This document shows, one piece after another, positions 15,944 to 23,248 of a stretch of 41,941 bases of DNA; the stretch's first letter is position 1; the number at the start of each line of letters is the position of its first letter. The DNA is from Pseudobdellovibrionaceae bacterium. Its GTDB lineage: Bacteria > Bdellovibrionota > Bdellovibrionia > Bdellovibrionales > JAMPXM01. The stretch lies in NCBI GenBank assembly GCA_947462815.1, contig CANHQR010000029.1:1-41941 (forward strand), written 5' to 3'. The position numbers and the translations under genes are program-made. The notes beneath the pieces were generated by a model, which did no database searches, had not been told where the DNA came from, and saw nothing but the letters and a program-made list of their open reading frames with translations.

Positions 15944-16975
15944 TCAACCCTCGCTGCTCTCGCCCTCATCCCGCCGCTCGGCGTGTCGATCGCCGAACCT
16001 GTTTCTGAGCGGATGTCGCGATTCCAGTGTGCGCGCCAATTCATCGAGGCCGACATGGGTGTAGCGACTCGTCGCCTGCAGCGTCGAATGTCCCAAAAGT
16101 TCTTGCAGCGTGCGCAGGTTCGCCCCGGACTGGAGGAGATGTGTCGCGAAGCTGTGGCGAAGCGCATGCGGATGCAGGGGGTGTAAGAGCCCCGCATCAG
16201 CACCGACTGCGCGCACTCGCGCATAGGCCGTTCGCGTCGACCAGGAGGACTCGCCACCTAGTACGTAGGGGCCTTCCCGCTTGACGAAGGCTTTTAACAA
16301 TTCCACGCGCACAAGTTCTGGCAAAATCACCACTCGTTCTCGATCGCCTTTGCCGCGAACTCGCAATTGCCCTGGGCCCGTCGCCGTGGTTTCGAGTCGC
16401 ACATGGGACCATTCCAAGGCGCAGGCCTCACTCACGCGCAATCCGCCTCCATACAATAGGAGTACAAGTCGTAAGTCGCGCTCCGCGCTGGGCTCGCCCT
16501 GCTCCACTTTGGCCTGCAGGTTGCGAATCAGTGTAAGGGCCTCGTCGACGGACAGAAAATGCGGCAGGCGCTGCGGCACTTTGGGCATCGGTAGGCGGGA
16601 AGCGAGATCCCGCCCCACCCAAGTCTCGCGGTGCAGCCAGCCGAGAAAGCTCTTCAGCGTGGCCACCTTTCGGTTGCGTGAGGCCGCCGCCAGGTCGCTC
16701 CAAGATCGCTGCGCCGAACGACTGAGTTCGAGCACCTGGGCCTCGAATCTTGCGTTGTTGGCCTGGTCTTCTGGATCGGGCGTAAGGACTTCAAGTTCCT
16801 CACCCTGTAGTTCGGGGAGTGACCCATACGCCTGTTCGAGATCCAGCCGGTAAGCGCGCAGGGTGTGAGCTGAGCTTGATTCTACAAAACTCATATATTT
16901 CATATACTTATTTATGGCGGCCGCCAGCTTCCGATCGCCTCGAAAGGGGCGGATTTCTTTCCTGCGAACTGCCAA
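15944..16975 (-). CDS. xerC: tyrosine recombinase XerC/XerD type
   Basis: This 343-residue protein has a SAM-like N-terminal domain (about 15-120) and a catalytic domain with every active residue visible. These are Arg180 (GGGLRVSEACALEW), Lys209 (RGKGDRERVV), His270 and Arg273 (HPHALRHSFATHLL), His296 (LLGHSTLQATSRYTHV) and nucleophile Tyr305. XerC with XerD resolves chromosome dimers at dif near the terminus. It is longer than the usual 300 residues because of an acidic insertion of about 25 residues (about 50-80) in the N-terminal domain. The TTG start at 16975 has GAGGGA at a spacing of 6; ATG codons at 16903 and 16894 lie inside the conserved domain. No attachment site or other phage gene is near, so it reads as housekeeping. 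Assignment to XerC over XerD is by convention. Confidence 0.85.
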   Translation of the reverse strand: MAVRRKEIRPFRGDRKLAAAINKYMKYMSFVESSSAHTLRAYRLDLEQAYGSLPELQGEELEVLTPDPEDQANNARFEAQVLELSRSAQRSWSDLAAASRNRKVATLKSFLGWLHRETWVGRDLASRLPMPKVPQRLPHFLSVDEALTLIRNLQAKVEQGEPSAERDLRLVLLLYGGGLRVSEACALEWSHVRLETTATGPGQLRVRGKGDRERVVILPELVRVELLKAFVKREGPYVLGGESSWSTRTAYARVRAVGADAGLLHPLHPHALRHSFATHLLQSGANLRTLQELLGHSTLQATSRYTHVGLDELARTLESRHPLRNRFGDRHAERRDEGESSEG

Positions 16976-17134
16976 AAAACGTCCCTCTCATGCCCTGCCG
17001 AGAAAAAAATGCAGGAGCTTTTACAAACTTTCTTGCACATTTTTCCGCAATGCGTTACTAATTCTCTCGACGCGTCGTCCCAAAATGAGACGAAGGGCGA
17101 GTTTGATCTAACCACAATCGAAGGCGGTACGTTT

Positions 17135-18241
17135 ATGTCGCAAACCCATTTCGATGGAAAAATCGATTCCACCTCCAAGGACCTCGTCGGCACGCCCGTG
17201 TTGCCGGGTTCGGCTCTTCCGGTCGGAGGCCTCGGCGGCTTAAACGGCGAGGCGATCTCGCCCCACAATGCGGACTCCAAAACCATCGTCTACAAGTCGG
17301 AAGTCATGCGCCAGCTCATGAAGATGATCGACCGCGTGTCGCCCTCGTCGGCTACGGTTCTGATCTTGGGTGAGTCGGGCACAGGCAAAGAATTGGTCGC
17401 TCGAGCGATCCACGAGCGCTCGAATCGCCGCAACAAGCCCTTTGTCGCCATCAACTGTGGCGCTCTCCGCGAAACACTTTTGGAATCTGAACTCTTCGGT
17501 CACGAGAAAGGTTCCTTCACCGGTGCCTACACGCGAAAGATCGGTTTGGCTGAAGCAGCGAACGGCGGCACGTTGTTCCTTGACGAAATTGGTGAACTCA
17601 CGCCGGGTATCCAAGCGAAACTTTTGCGTTTCATTCAGGAAGGCGAGATTTTCCGCGTCGGCGGCAAGGACCCCATCAAAGTCGACATTCGTTTGATTTC
17701 GGCGACCAATCGCGAGCTCGACACGGAAGTGCAGAACAGCAACTTCCGTGAAGACCTCTACTATCGAATCAACACGATCACGGTGCACTCGCCGCCGCTT
17801 CGTCGCCGCAAGGAAGATATTCTCTTGCTCGTCGAGTACTTCCTGCAGAAGTCTTCGCATCGAATTTTGAATCGCGGCCGACAGATGAGCGAAGACGCGA
17901 TGAAAATCTTGATGCGTTACGACTGGCCGGGAAACATTCGCGAATTGCAGAACGTCTGTGAGCGTTTGCAGATTCTTGCGGATGGTCACACGATTATGCC
18001 GGGCGATCTTCCCGAGCATATCTTGAACCCCGAACAGAAAGTGACGACGGATAACTACGATCCAACGATCACGCTCTATGAGTTGGAAAAGCGTTACATC
18101 TTGAAGGCCCTGAACTACTTCGACGGCAACAAGACACAAGCCGCGAATGCGCTCGGGATCACCATCAAGACGCTCTACAATAAACTGCATGAATACGGCG
18201 AGTTCGAAAAATACGCCGTGCATTCGCGCCCGAAAGTCTGA
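17135..18241 (+). CDS. sigma-54 enhancer-binding protein without a receiver domain
   Basis: This 368-residue protein has only about 50 unstructured residues before its AAA+ domain (about 55-295). Walker A is GESGTGKE, the sigma-54 loop is GSFTGA (a common variant of GAFTGA) and Walker B is LFLDEIGE, followed by the NFREDLYYRI and WPGNIREL sensor regions. A Fis-like helix-turn-helix ends the protein (NKTQAANALGITIKTLYNKLHEYG). It should drive sigma-54 RNA polymerase constitutively or under control of a separate partner, like PspF or FlrA-like activators. ATG 17135 follows AAGGCGG; the frame is open upstream to 17009. It is divergent from xerC and ends at a strong terminator. The flagellin gene 2 kb away makes flagellar control possible but unproven. 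Confidence 0.88.
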   Translation: MSQTHFDGKIDSTSKDLVGTPVLPGSALPVGGLGGLNGEAISPHNADSKTIVYKSEVMRQLMKMIDRVSPSSATVLILGESGTGKELVARAIHERSNRRNKPFVAINCGALRETLLESELFGHEKGSFTGAYTRKIGLAEAANGGTLFLDEIGELTPGIQAKLLRFIQEGEIFRVGGKDPIKVDIRLISATNRELDTEVQNSNFREDLYYRINTITVHSPPLRRRKEDILLLVEYFLQKSSHRILNRGRQMSEDAMKILMRYDWPGNIRELQNVCERLQILADGHTIMPGDLPEHILNPEQKVTTDNYDPTITLYELEKRYILKALNYFDGNKTQAANALGITIKTLYNKLHEYGEFEKYAVHSRPKV

Positions 18242-18274
18242 TCCCCAGCGGGAGGACATGTTCGGGCCGAAAAT

Positions 18275-18302
18275 AAAAAACCGGGCCTAGGCCCGGTTTT
18301 TT
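18275..18302. terminator. strong bidirectional intrinsic terminator
   Basis: CCGGGCC-TA-GGCCCGG (18281-18296) is flanked by AAAAAA on the left and TTTTTT on the right, so it terminates in both directions. It closes the sigma-54 activator and also the oppositely oriented histone-like gene at 18373. Confidence 0.9.
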
Positions 18303-18372
18303 ATTATGAAACGCAGGTTTGCAGCCGCAGATATACAGGCAGAAACGCAGCTCACCGAAAGGAATCAGGAAC

Positions 18373-18849
18373 TCAGATCATGCCTTCGTCGTCATCTTCA
18401 TCGTCGTCGCTGTAGTCGTCGTTGAATTCGCCGCCGCTGGATTCGTCATTCAGGTCATCGCCCTCTTCAGCTTCTTCATCGATCTCTGTTGAGGCTGTAT
18501 CCATGTTGTCAAGCTCATCTTCACCCGGCAGATCGGCGCGATCGATCGCCAACTCGTCGCTCTCTTCGTAGGGCATCGGCGGAATCACAACCGGTGCTTT
18601 TTTCGGCGCAGGAGCCGCCTTAGGCGAAGCTGTCTTCGCAGTTTTGGCTGTTTTGGGAGCGGCTTTTTTGGATGCGGCCTTTTTGACGGTCTTCTTCGGA
18701 GCTGCCTTCTTGGCAGTTTTGGCTTTTTTAGGAGCCACTTTTTTTACGGTCTTTTTCGGAGCTGCCTTCTTGGCCGCTTTGGCTTTTTTAGGAGCCGCTT
18801 TCTTGGTCGCTTTTTTTGCCGGCTTTTTCTTCGCAGTCTTCTTTGCCAT
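18373..18849 (-). CDS. histone H1-like Lys/Ala-rich protein with acidic tail
   Basis: This 158-residue protein is split by composition. Residues 1 to about 85 are almost entirely Lys, Ala, Pro and Thr in AAPKK/TVKK-type repeats, like bacterial histone H1 (Hc1/AlgP) tails that bind DNA. Residues from about 95 are strongly acidic, with runs of Asp and Glu ending in DDDEDDDEGMI. Basic and acidic halves could neutralise each other or bind DNA and protein at once. The repeat appears at DNA level, with a 60-base unit (APKKAKxAKKAAPKKTVKKxA) present about two and a half times. ATG 18849 has GGGAG at a spacing of 8; an upstream ATG at 18882 is less likely. Function in nucleoid organisation is inference from composition. 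Confidence 0.75.
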   Translation of the reverse strand: MAKKTAKKKPAKKATKKAAPKKAKAAKKAAPKKTVKKVAPKKAKTAKKAAPKKTVKKAASKKAAPKTAKTAKTASPKAAPAPKKAPVVIPPMPYEESDELAIDRADLPGEDELDNMDTASTEIDEEAEEGDDLNDESSGGEFNDDYSDDDEDDDEGMI

Positions 18850-19066
18850 CTTCAATCTCCCTGTAGTCTTTCGGTTCTTCAATGTTTTCGAAAGCCCTCA
18901 AACACCACTTTAGTTTTCATTTTTGACTTTGAGCTTCGTCGGTTCCGTTCCGTGGTTCCGCTCGACCATCGAGCGATTTTCAAATCAATCGCCGACTCTG
19001 CTTCAAAAGTTCGCCTCATTTTGCCGTAAAAAACAAAGCTCAGACGAGCCCAAGTCTGAAACACAG

Positions 19067-19090
19067 CGCCCCTGTTAGGCAACAGGGGCG
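19067..19090. terminator. hairpin in the 18850-19182 spacer
   Basis: CGCCCCTGTT pairs perfectly with AACAGGGGCG over a 4-base loop. It lies about 90 bases past the lipoprotein stop on the minus strand and could end that transcript, but a clear T tract is lacking on either side. The rest of this 333-base spacer shows no gene. Confidence 0.5.
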
Positions 19091-19182
19091 ACGCAAAACT
19101 TCAGTTTTTTAACCGACTTTCGTTTTTTGGCTGACTTCGGTCTGGCCTCGCGAAAGGGACCTCACTGACTCGCCGATGCCCC

Positions 19183-19929
19183 TCAGAGCAAGTCGTCGAT
19201 CGCGCGCGCCAGCTCTGGAGGCAGGGCGACAGAGATGAAGAACCCGCCGTCGAATCCGCCTTTGGCGGGGATTGAGGTGAAGTAACCATAGGTTTTAGTG
19301 CGTGCCTGATCCCGAATCGGCAGAGTGAGGCGAATGTAAGGATCAAACTTCGTATTGATGAACACGCCAACCACTGTCGGGCTCAGGTAGAGCGCGCCGC
19401 GCAAGTCGGGGTTTCGGTTGAAGCTCAGGCCCAAGGAAGGCAATTCGCCTTCGGGAATAGCCGGGAGAGGGTCGCCGTTTGGAAGGCGGCCCTTCGGAAG
19501 GAAGTCAACGCCGCGCAACACACGCTCCAGGGGAAGGCGGAGGACGAGGTGGGATGAGCCGTCTGGCGTCAGTTCCAAGCCGATCGTGGCTCCCGGAATC
19601 TCCCGAATAGGGAGGGGGGCCTCAACTCCGATTTGTACGCCGGGAATAAAGGGGAGGCGAACCACCAGAGACTTCGTCGCGCGATCGATACTCACGACTT
19701 GCGTGCGATCGAAGCGGCCGCCGTTGATTGAGCCATCCATCGACACGCTCTCCCAGCCCGGCTGTTGAGCAGGAGGTGTCGAGGTTCCGCCTTCGCCGGG
19801 TTGACCCGATGCCAAAGTAGAGCAAGTGGTACCCAAACACTCGGTTGCAGACTTAAAGCCCGGCGCACACGCGGAAAGACTCAAGAGCAGAGAGCCCATC
19901 ATCAGCATTTTAAGGTTCGGAGAGCGCAT
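19183..19929 (-). CDS. putative lipoprotein of unknown function
   Basis: The 248-residue protein starts with a lipoprotein signal. After MRSPNLKMLMMGSLLLSLSAC, the lipobox LSAC puts the acylated Cys at about residue 21. A Gly/Ser/Pro-rich linker holding two more cysteines (ECLGTTC) follows. The mature part (about 70-248) is beta-rich with repeated short strands such as SLVVRLPFIPG, HLVLRLPLERV and PYIRLTLPI, suggesting a lipid- or ligand-binding sandwich, but I recognise no family. Position +2 is Ala, which in the E. coli rule favours the outer membrane. ATG 19929 has GGGAGG at a spacing of about 6; the longer frame to 19968 is less likely. No operon partner is evident. Confidence 0.7.
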   Translation of the reverse strand: MRSPNLKMLMMGSLLLSLSACAPGFKSATECLGTTCSTLASGQPGEGGTSTPPAQQPGWESVSMDGSINGGRFDRTQVVSIDRATKSLVVRLPFIPGVQIGVEAPLPIREIPGATIGLELTPDGSSHLVLRLPLERVLRGVDFLPKGRLPNGDPLPAIPEGELPSLGLSFNRNPDLRGALYLSPTVVGVFINTKFDPYIRLTLPIRDQARTKTYGYFTSIPAKGGFDGGFFISVALPPELARAIDDLL

Positions 19930-20158
19930 CGTGACCTCCCTTGGATCGCACAGCCAACTGTTCGGCACCTGCGCCCCGGGCCTTGAGCGAGTCTGGTCTA
20001 GAGTCCTGGGTTAAAGTTCGACACCCCAAGCGTCTTTGGATCGCCCAACTCTGCTGTGCTGCTGAGGTCTCGCAAAGCTGAGGCAATTGTCGAGAGACCA
20101 GACAGCGGCTGGAGTTCCCAGCTTAATTGTGAGGAACTCTCCATCAGCCATCGAAACG

Positions 20159-20188
20159 AAAAAACCGCGAGCCCTTGGCTCGCGGTTT
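20159..20188 (-). terminator. intrinsic terminator of the flagellin gene
   Basis: A perfect 12-bp stem (20162-20173 with 20177-20188) with a CTT loop is followed on the minus strand by a run of six T. It lies about 90 bases beyond the flagellin stop. Confidence 0.85.
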
Positions 20189-20278
20189 GCGCTTTGGAGG
20201 TTCTCTGTCGAGTTTGTGAACGGGCCATACTCGCGTTAGGCCCCTTCGGATCGGTCAGTGAACCTCGTACGATTAACC

Positions 20279-21112
20279 TCAGCCGATCAACTTAAGGGCC
20301 AATTGGTCCTTCGCATTCGCCTGAGCGAGCGTCGAAGTTGAGGCCTGAAGCATGATCTGGTTGCGCGTCATCTCAGCTGTAGAAGCCGCCACATCCGTGT
20401 CGCGAATTCGAGAGTTTGCAGCACTCAAATTCTCTTCGGCGACACCAAGGTTTGTGATGGTCGAAGTTAGACGGTTCTGCAAAGCACCTAAGTTGGCGCG
20501 CATGCCGTTCACCATCTCCTGAGCCTTGTCGAGTTCGCCGAGAGCCGCCTGGGCACCCTCTTTTGACGTGTAATCGACACCGGCAATGCCAAGTGCGTCG
20601 ATCGTGGCCACATTTTCAGAGCCCACGAACGAGATACGATCCGCGAAATCATCGTTATTGATTCCGATTTGGAAGTCGTAGCTCGGTGAGGAGCCATCCA
20701 GAAGGCCTGTCGAACCCCACTTTGTCACCTGGGCAATCCGCTGCATCTCCGATTTGAGCTGTTGAACTTCCTTGTCGATGAAGCCACGCTCTGTGTTGCC
20801 GACGGTATCCGAAGAAGCCTGCATTCCCAGTTCGCGCAAACGAGTTACGATCGAAGAGATCTCGTTCAAGCCGCCCTCGGCGGTCTGCACAATTGACACA
20901 CCGTCTTGAGCGTTGCGATTTGCCTGACGCGTCGACCGGATCTGAGACTTCAAGTTCTCACTAATCGCGAGACCTGCGGCGTCGTCTGCGGACTTGTTAA
21001 TTCGGCTTCCCGAAGCGAGCTGCGCCATCGAGTTGGCCACTTTAGATTGCGAATCACCCAAATTACGTTGAGCGTTTACCGATGCGATATTTGTCGAAAT
21101 ACGAAAACCCAT
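20279..21112 (-). CDS. fliC: flagellin
   Basis: This 277-residue flagellin has both conserved ends. The N-terminal D0/D1 region (ISTNIASVNAQRNLGDSQ, then LASGSRINKSADDAAGLAI) and the C-terminal D1/D0 helix (AANSRIRDTDVAASTAEMTRNQIMLQASTSTLAQAN) form the filament core. The central variable region is very short (about 140-185), as in other compact flagellins of Bdellovibrio type, whose filaments are sheathed. It is secreted through the flagellar export channel without a cleaved signal. ATG 21112 has GGAGG upstream, shared with the tiny ORF at 21115-21138. The terminator at 20159-20188 suggests a single-gene transcript. Other flagellin copies may exist outside the window. Confidence 0.95.
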   Translation of the reverse strand: MGFRISTNIASVNAQRNLGDSQSKVANSMAQLASGSRINKSADDAAGLAISENLKSQIRSTRQANRNAQDGVSIVQTAEGGLNEISSIVTRLRELGMQASSDTVGNTERGFIDKEVQQLKSEMQRIAQVTKWGSTGLLDGSSPSYDFQIGINNDDFADRISFVGSENVATIDALGIAGVDYTSKEGAQAALGELDKAQEMVNGMRANLGALQNRLTSTITNLGVAEENLSAANSRIRDTDVAASTAEMTRNQIMLQASTSTLAQANAKDQLALKLIG

Positions 21113-21114
21113 GA

Positions 21115-21138
21115 TTATCCTCCGTTAAATTGAACCAT
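21115..21138 (-). CDS. 7-codon upstream ORF overlapping the flagellin ribosome-binding site
   Basis: On the minus strand, a strong Shine-Dalgarno (AAGGAGG, 4 bases before the ATG) precedes ATG 21138. It opens a frame MVQFNGG followed by TAA, two bases before the flagellin ATG. The flagellin's own GGAGG encodes the two glycines. Ribosomes finishing here could reinitiate at flagellin, so this may be a leader controlling flagellin translation. Shown: the sequence layout. Inferred: that it is translated. Confidence 0.5.
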   Translation of the reverse strand: MVQFNGG

Positions 21139-21209
21139 TGCTACCTCCTTGTCTCATCCTCCCCCTTGAGGCGTTGTCTCGCTCTGGAGACATCTGATTA
21201 TTCGCAGGG

Positions 21210-21234
21210 GAAACGGCATCCGAGCCTTTATTTA
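21210..21234 (-). promoter_or_regulatory. weak sigma-28-like promoter for flagellin
   Basis: On the minus strand TAAATAAA (21234-21227) is followed by GCCGTTTC (21217-21210). This resembles the flagellar sigma-28 pattern TAAA...GCCGATAA, but the spacing is about two bases shorter than usual. It lies about 100 bases upstream of the flagellin start. Confidence 0.25.
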
Positions 21235-21717
21235 AGTACCTTGCGTGAGAACACAATTCTTCCTTGTACTCGTCGTCTTTCTTCCTTGAAGGCCTCCTTT
21301 CGAAACCATCTATCTTCAATGCGGAGATCTGTGACCTCAGTTCTCCGGCACATTCTGCGCCTCGTGATTCTTCTTCGCTCCTCAATCGACACATCGCTCG
21401 CGCTAAGGCGTGAGAGATGTTCAAATCCAGCGACTCGCGACAAACTACTCATCGACGTTGCGGACGGATTCTTGACAGGACGAGGGGCTTGAACGTGGTC
21501 CAGTGTGGGTTTTTCGACGTAAATTTGTGCCTTGGTCGCGTCTGGTCCAAGAAAAATCGAGGCATTTGCTATGAGGAATGGCCAGTCTGGCTCGACTTTC
21601 GCCACGCAAAAAAGTCGACGGAGCTAGCAAAGCTCGAGAGAAGTCGAGTTGAAGAATCGTGACATGAGGATCACTTGAATGCGCCCCACGTTGAGGTGAG
21701 GCGAATCTGGCATTCGA
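21235..21717. other. gene-poor spacer between hydrolase and flagellin
   Basis: About 480 bases without a gene I can support. The longest minus-strand frame (21605-21228, GTG start, no ribosome-binding site) is very Arg-rich in its C-terminal half and has no motif; I treat it as chance. The spacer probably carries regulatory DNA for flagellin. Confidence 0.4.
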
Positions 21718-22767
21718 TCAGTTCAATTGCTGCATGAAGTGCTGCGTTTTATCGGCAAGCCACTCAGGTTCATCTTCCATGACATGGTGACCGGCAGCGG
21801 GATGGTTCACGACACGCGCTTGGGGGTTGAGCGTCGCTAATGTCTTCATCGATTCGTTTCGCACCAGCGTATCGCGATCGCCGCGGATGATCAGCAAGGG
21901 AACCGGTAGATTCATGAAGGAAGTGGGCATTCGTGGGTCAGCGAGGAGATGCAGAGCCTTAAAAAACGCGGCTCCGCAGCGGGGATCCTCACGAAACGGT
22001 CGATGATACAGGGCCACCAGCTCGGGCGTGATGAGCTCTCGACGGGCCATCACTAAATTCACGATCTGTTGCACCAATCGCATGGAGTGTAGGCGAGCCA
22101 AATGCTGGCCCCAGCGACTCAGAGACAGAAAGAGTCTTGGTATGCGCTGCGGATCTGTCGCAGGGGCGATCGCGATCAGTCCGCGGATTAGCTCCGGTCT
22201 GCGGGCGGCGAGGTGCAGGGCGATCGCCCCTCCCATTGAGCTGGCTAAGACAAGGGGGGGAGTCATTCTTGAAAACTCGCGCTCCAAGAAGAGTTCCAAG
22301 GCTTTTGATTGCTGATCGAGGCCATAGCTGAGGCTCGTGGGCTTATCGCTATTCCCAAAACCAGGCCAGTCGACGCAGACGGTGCGAAATTGGCCCGCGA
22401 GGAGTGGTACGAAGCGGCGCCAAATGAGCATCGAGGCGCCTATGCCATGCAGGCACAAGATACTCGGCCCATGTCCGATTTCACGCCACGCCAGTCCGAT
22501 GTTCTGTTCGTCGATATGAATCTCCGTTCGACGGAGTCGCCCCAACCGCATGTCGAGATCTAGCTCTGGACTTTTCAGTGCGGCTTCCGCAGCCAATTTG
22601 GCGGAACGTCGGCGTCCCCACCAGATCCCGCACGCCAAGCCGGCCCCCACCAGCAAAAGCGTCAGACTGATCCAGCTGGTGAGTGAGGCGTCGTTTGCAA
22701 ACCAGGAACCTGGTTGTGTGGTCAAGTTGGCGGTCGATCCGGGGCTTAAGGTTGTCGAGGAGTTCAT
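21718..22767 (-). CDS. membrane-anchored alpha/beta hydrolase
   Basis: This 349-residue protein has one membrane anchor near the N-terminus (about 34-50, WISLTLLLVGAGLACGIWWG) followed by basic residues. The catalytic domain then begins at about residue 85. LCLHGIGAS forms the oxyanion region, SSMGG holds the nucleophile serine (a Ser-x-Gly-Gly form of the elbow), GDRD carries the acid and GHHVMED the histidine. The triad is therefore complete. Esterase, lipase or haloperoxidase-like roles are all possible; no substrate can be read. ATG 22767 lies 10 bases after the stop of the Cys-rich gene, and that TGAGG doubles as its ribosome-binding site. The two are thus translationally coupled. An earlier ATG at 22815 overlaps the upstream gene and is less likely. 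Confidence 0.8.
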   Translation of the reverse strand: MNSSTTLSPGSTANLTTQPGSWFANDASLTSWISLTLLLVGAGLACGIWWGRRRSAKLAAEAALKSPELDLDMRLGRLRRTEIHIDEQNIGLAWREIGHGPSILCLHGIGASMLIWRRFVPLLAGQFRTVCVDWPGFGNSDKPTSLSYGLDQQSKALELFLEREFSRMTPPLVLASSMGGAIALHLAARRPELIRGLIAIAPATDPQRIPRLFLSLSRWGQHLARLHSMRLVQQIVNLVMARRELITPELVALYHRPFREDPRCGAAFFKALHLLADPRMPTSFMNLPVPLLIIRGDRDTLVRNESMKTLATLNPQARVVNHPAAGHHVMEDEPEWLADKTQHFMQQLN

Positions 22768-22777
22768 GGCGAGAGCC

Positions 22778-23008
22778 TCAGTTGATTTCGCAAAAGCGAC
22801 AGAAGGCCATTTCACCCGTCAATTCAAATTGCGCCATCTGCTCAGTTTTGGTGTGCAAGGGGGCATATCCCATTGTGCAGTGCTTTTGCGGAGCATCGAA
22901 GTGAATGCAATCGTCGCAGAAGACTTGGGGTTGATATCTCTTAAAGTCGCCCCAATCCACGCGGTCTGTCTTCATGCCGCGTCGAACGCGTTGCGGAGTG
23001 TATGGCAT
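22778..23008 (-). CDS. small Cys/His-rich protein of unknown function
   Basis: This 76-residue protein contains FCDDCIHFD, then a spaced Cys in KHCTMGYAPLH and a final FCRFCEIN. Five cysteines and nearby histidines are arranged as in a small zinc ribbon or iron-sulfur-binding protein. The pattern is too regular to be chance, and the gene is coupled to the hydrolase downstream. ATG 23008 has GGAG very close (3 bases); a GTG at 23074 would add 22 charged residues and is possible. No signal peptide or membrane segment is present. I do not know the family. Confidence 0.65.
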   Translation of the reverse strand: MPYTPQRVRRGMKTDRVDWGDFKRYQPQVFCDDCIHFDAPQKHCTMGYAPLHTKTEQMAQFELTGEMAFCRFCEIN

Positions 23009-23248
23009 TTTCTCCGCGGACGCTTTGGCTTGCTTGGTCGACAAGTCGTGTTGGTTGGACTTCGAGTTTCGCACGCCACGAGTGTCGAAGAATTCCTCGA
23101 ATGAAGCAAGTTGTGCCAGAACTTCTTACGAGGCCATGGTCTCGTCCGCCTGTCGACGGTCGTCGCCTCCACGGCTCCGCCACCTTGACGTTCGCTGATC
23201 AGGCCTCATGCTGTGAGCAGGCTGTGGAGAACTGAGGTTGGAGGTTGC

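Noticed and set aside
15944-16975. XerC-type recombinase as the integrase of a mobile element
   Set aside because: It has the XerC size and motif set, housekeeping neighbours, no tRNA or direct-repeat boundary and no other phage or transfer genes.
17135-18241. Receiver-less sigma-54 activator as a truncated two-component regulator
   Set aside because: The N-terminus begins cleanly with its own ribosome-binding site and no receiver remnants are seen upstream in any frame; this short form is a known class.
21228-21605. 125-residue minus-strand ORF upstream of flagellin
   Set aside because: GTG start without ribosome-binding site, Arg-rich composition and no motif; it overlaps the probable flagellin promoter region.
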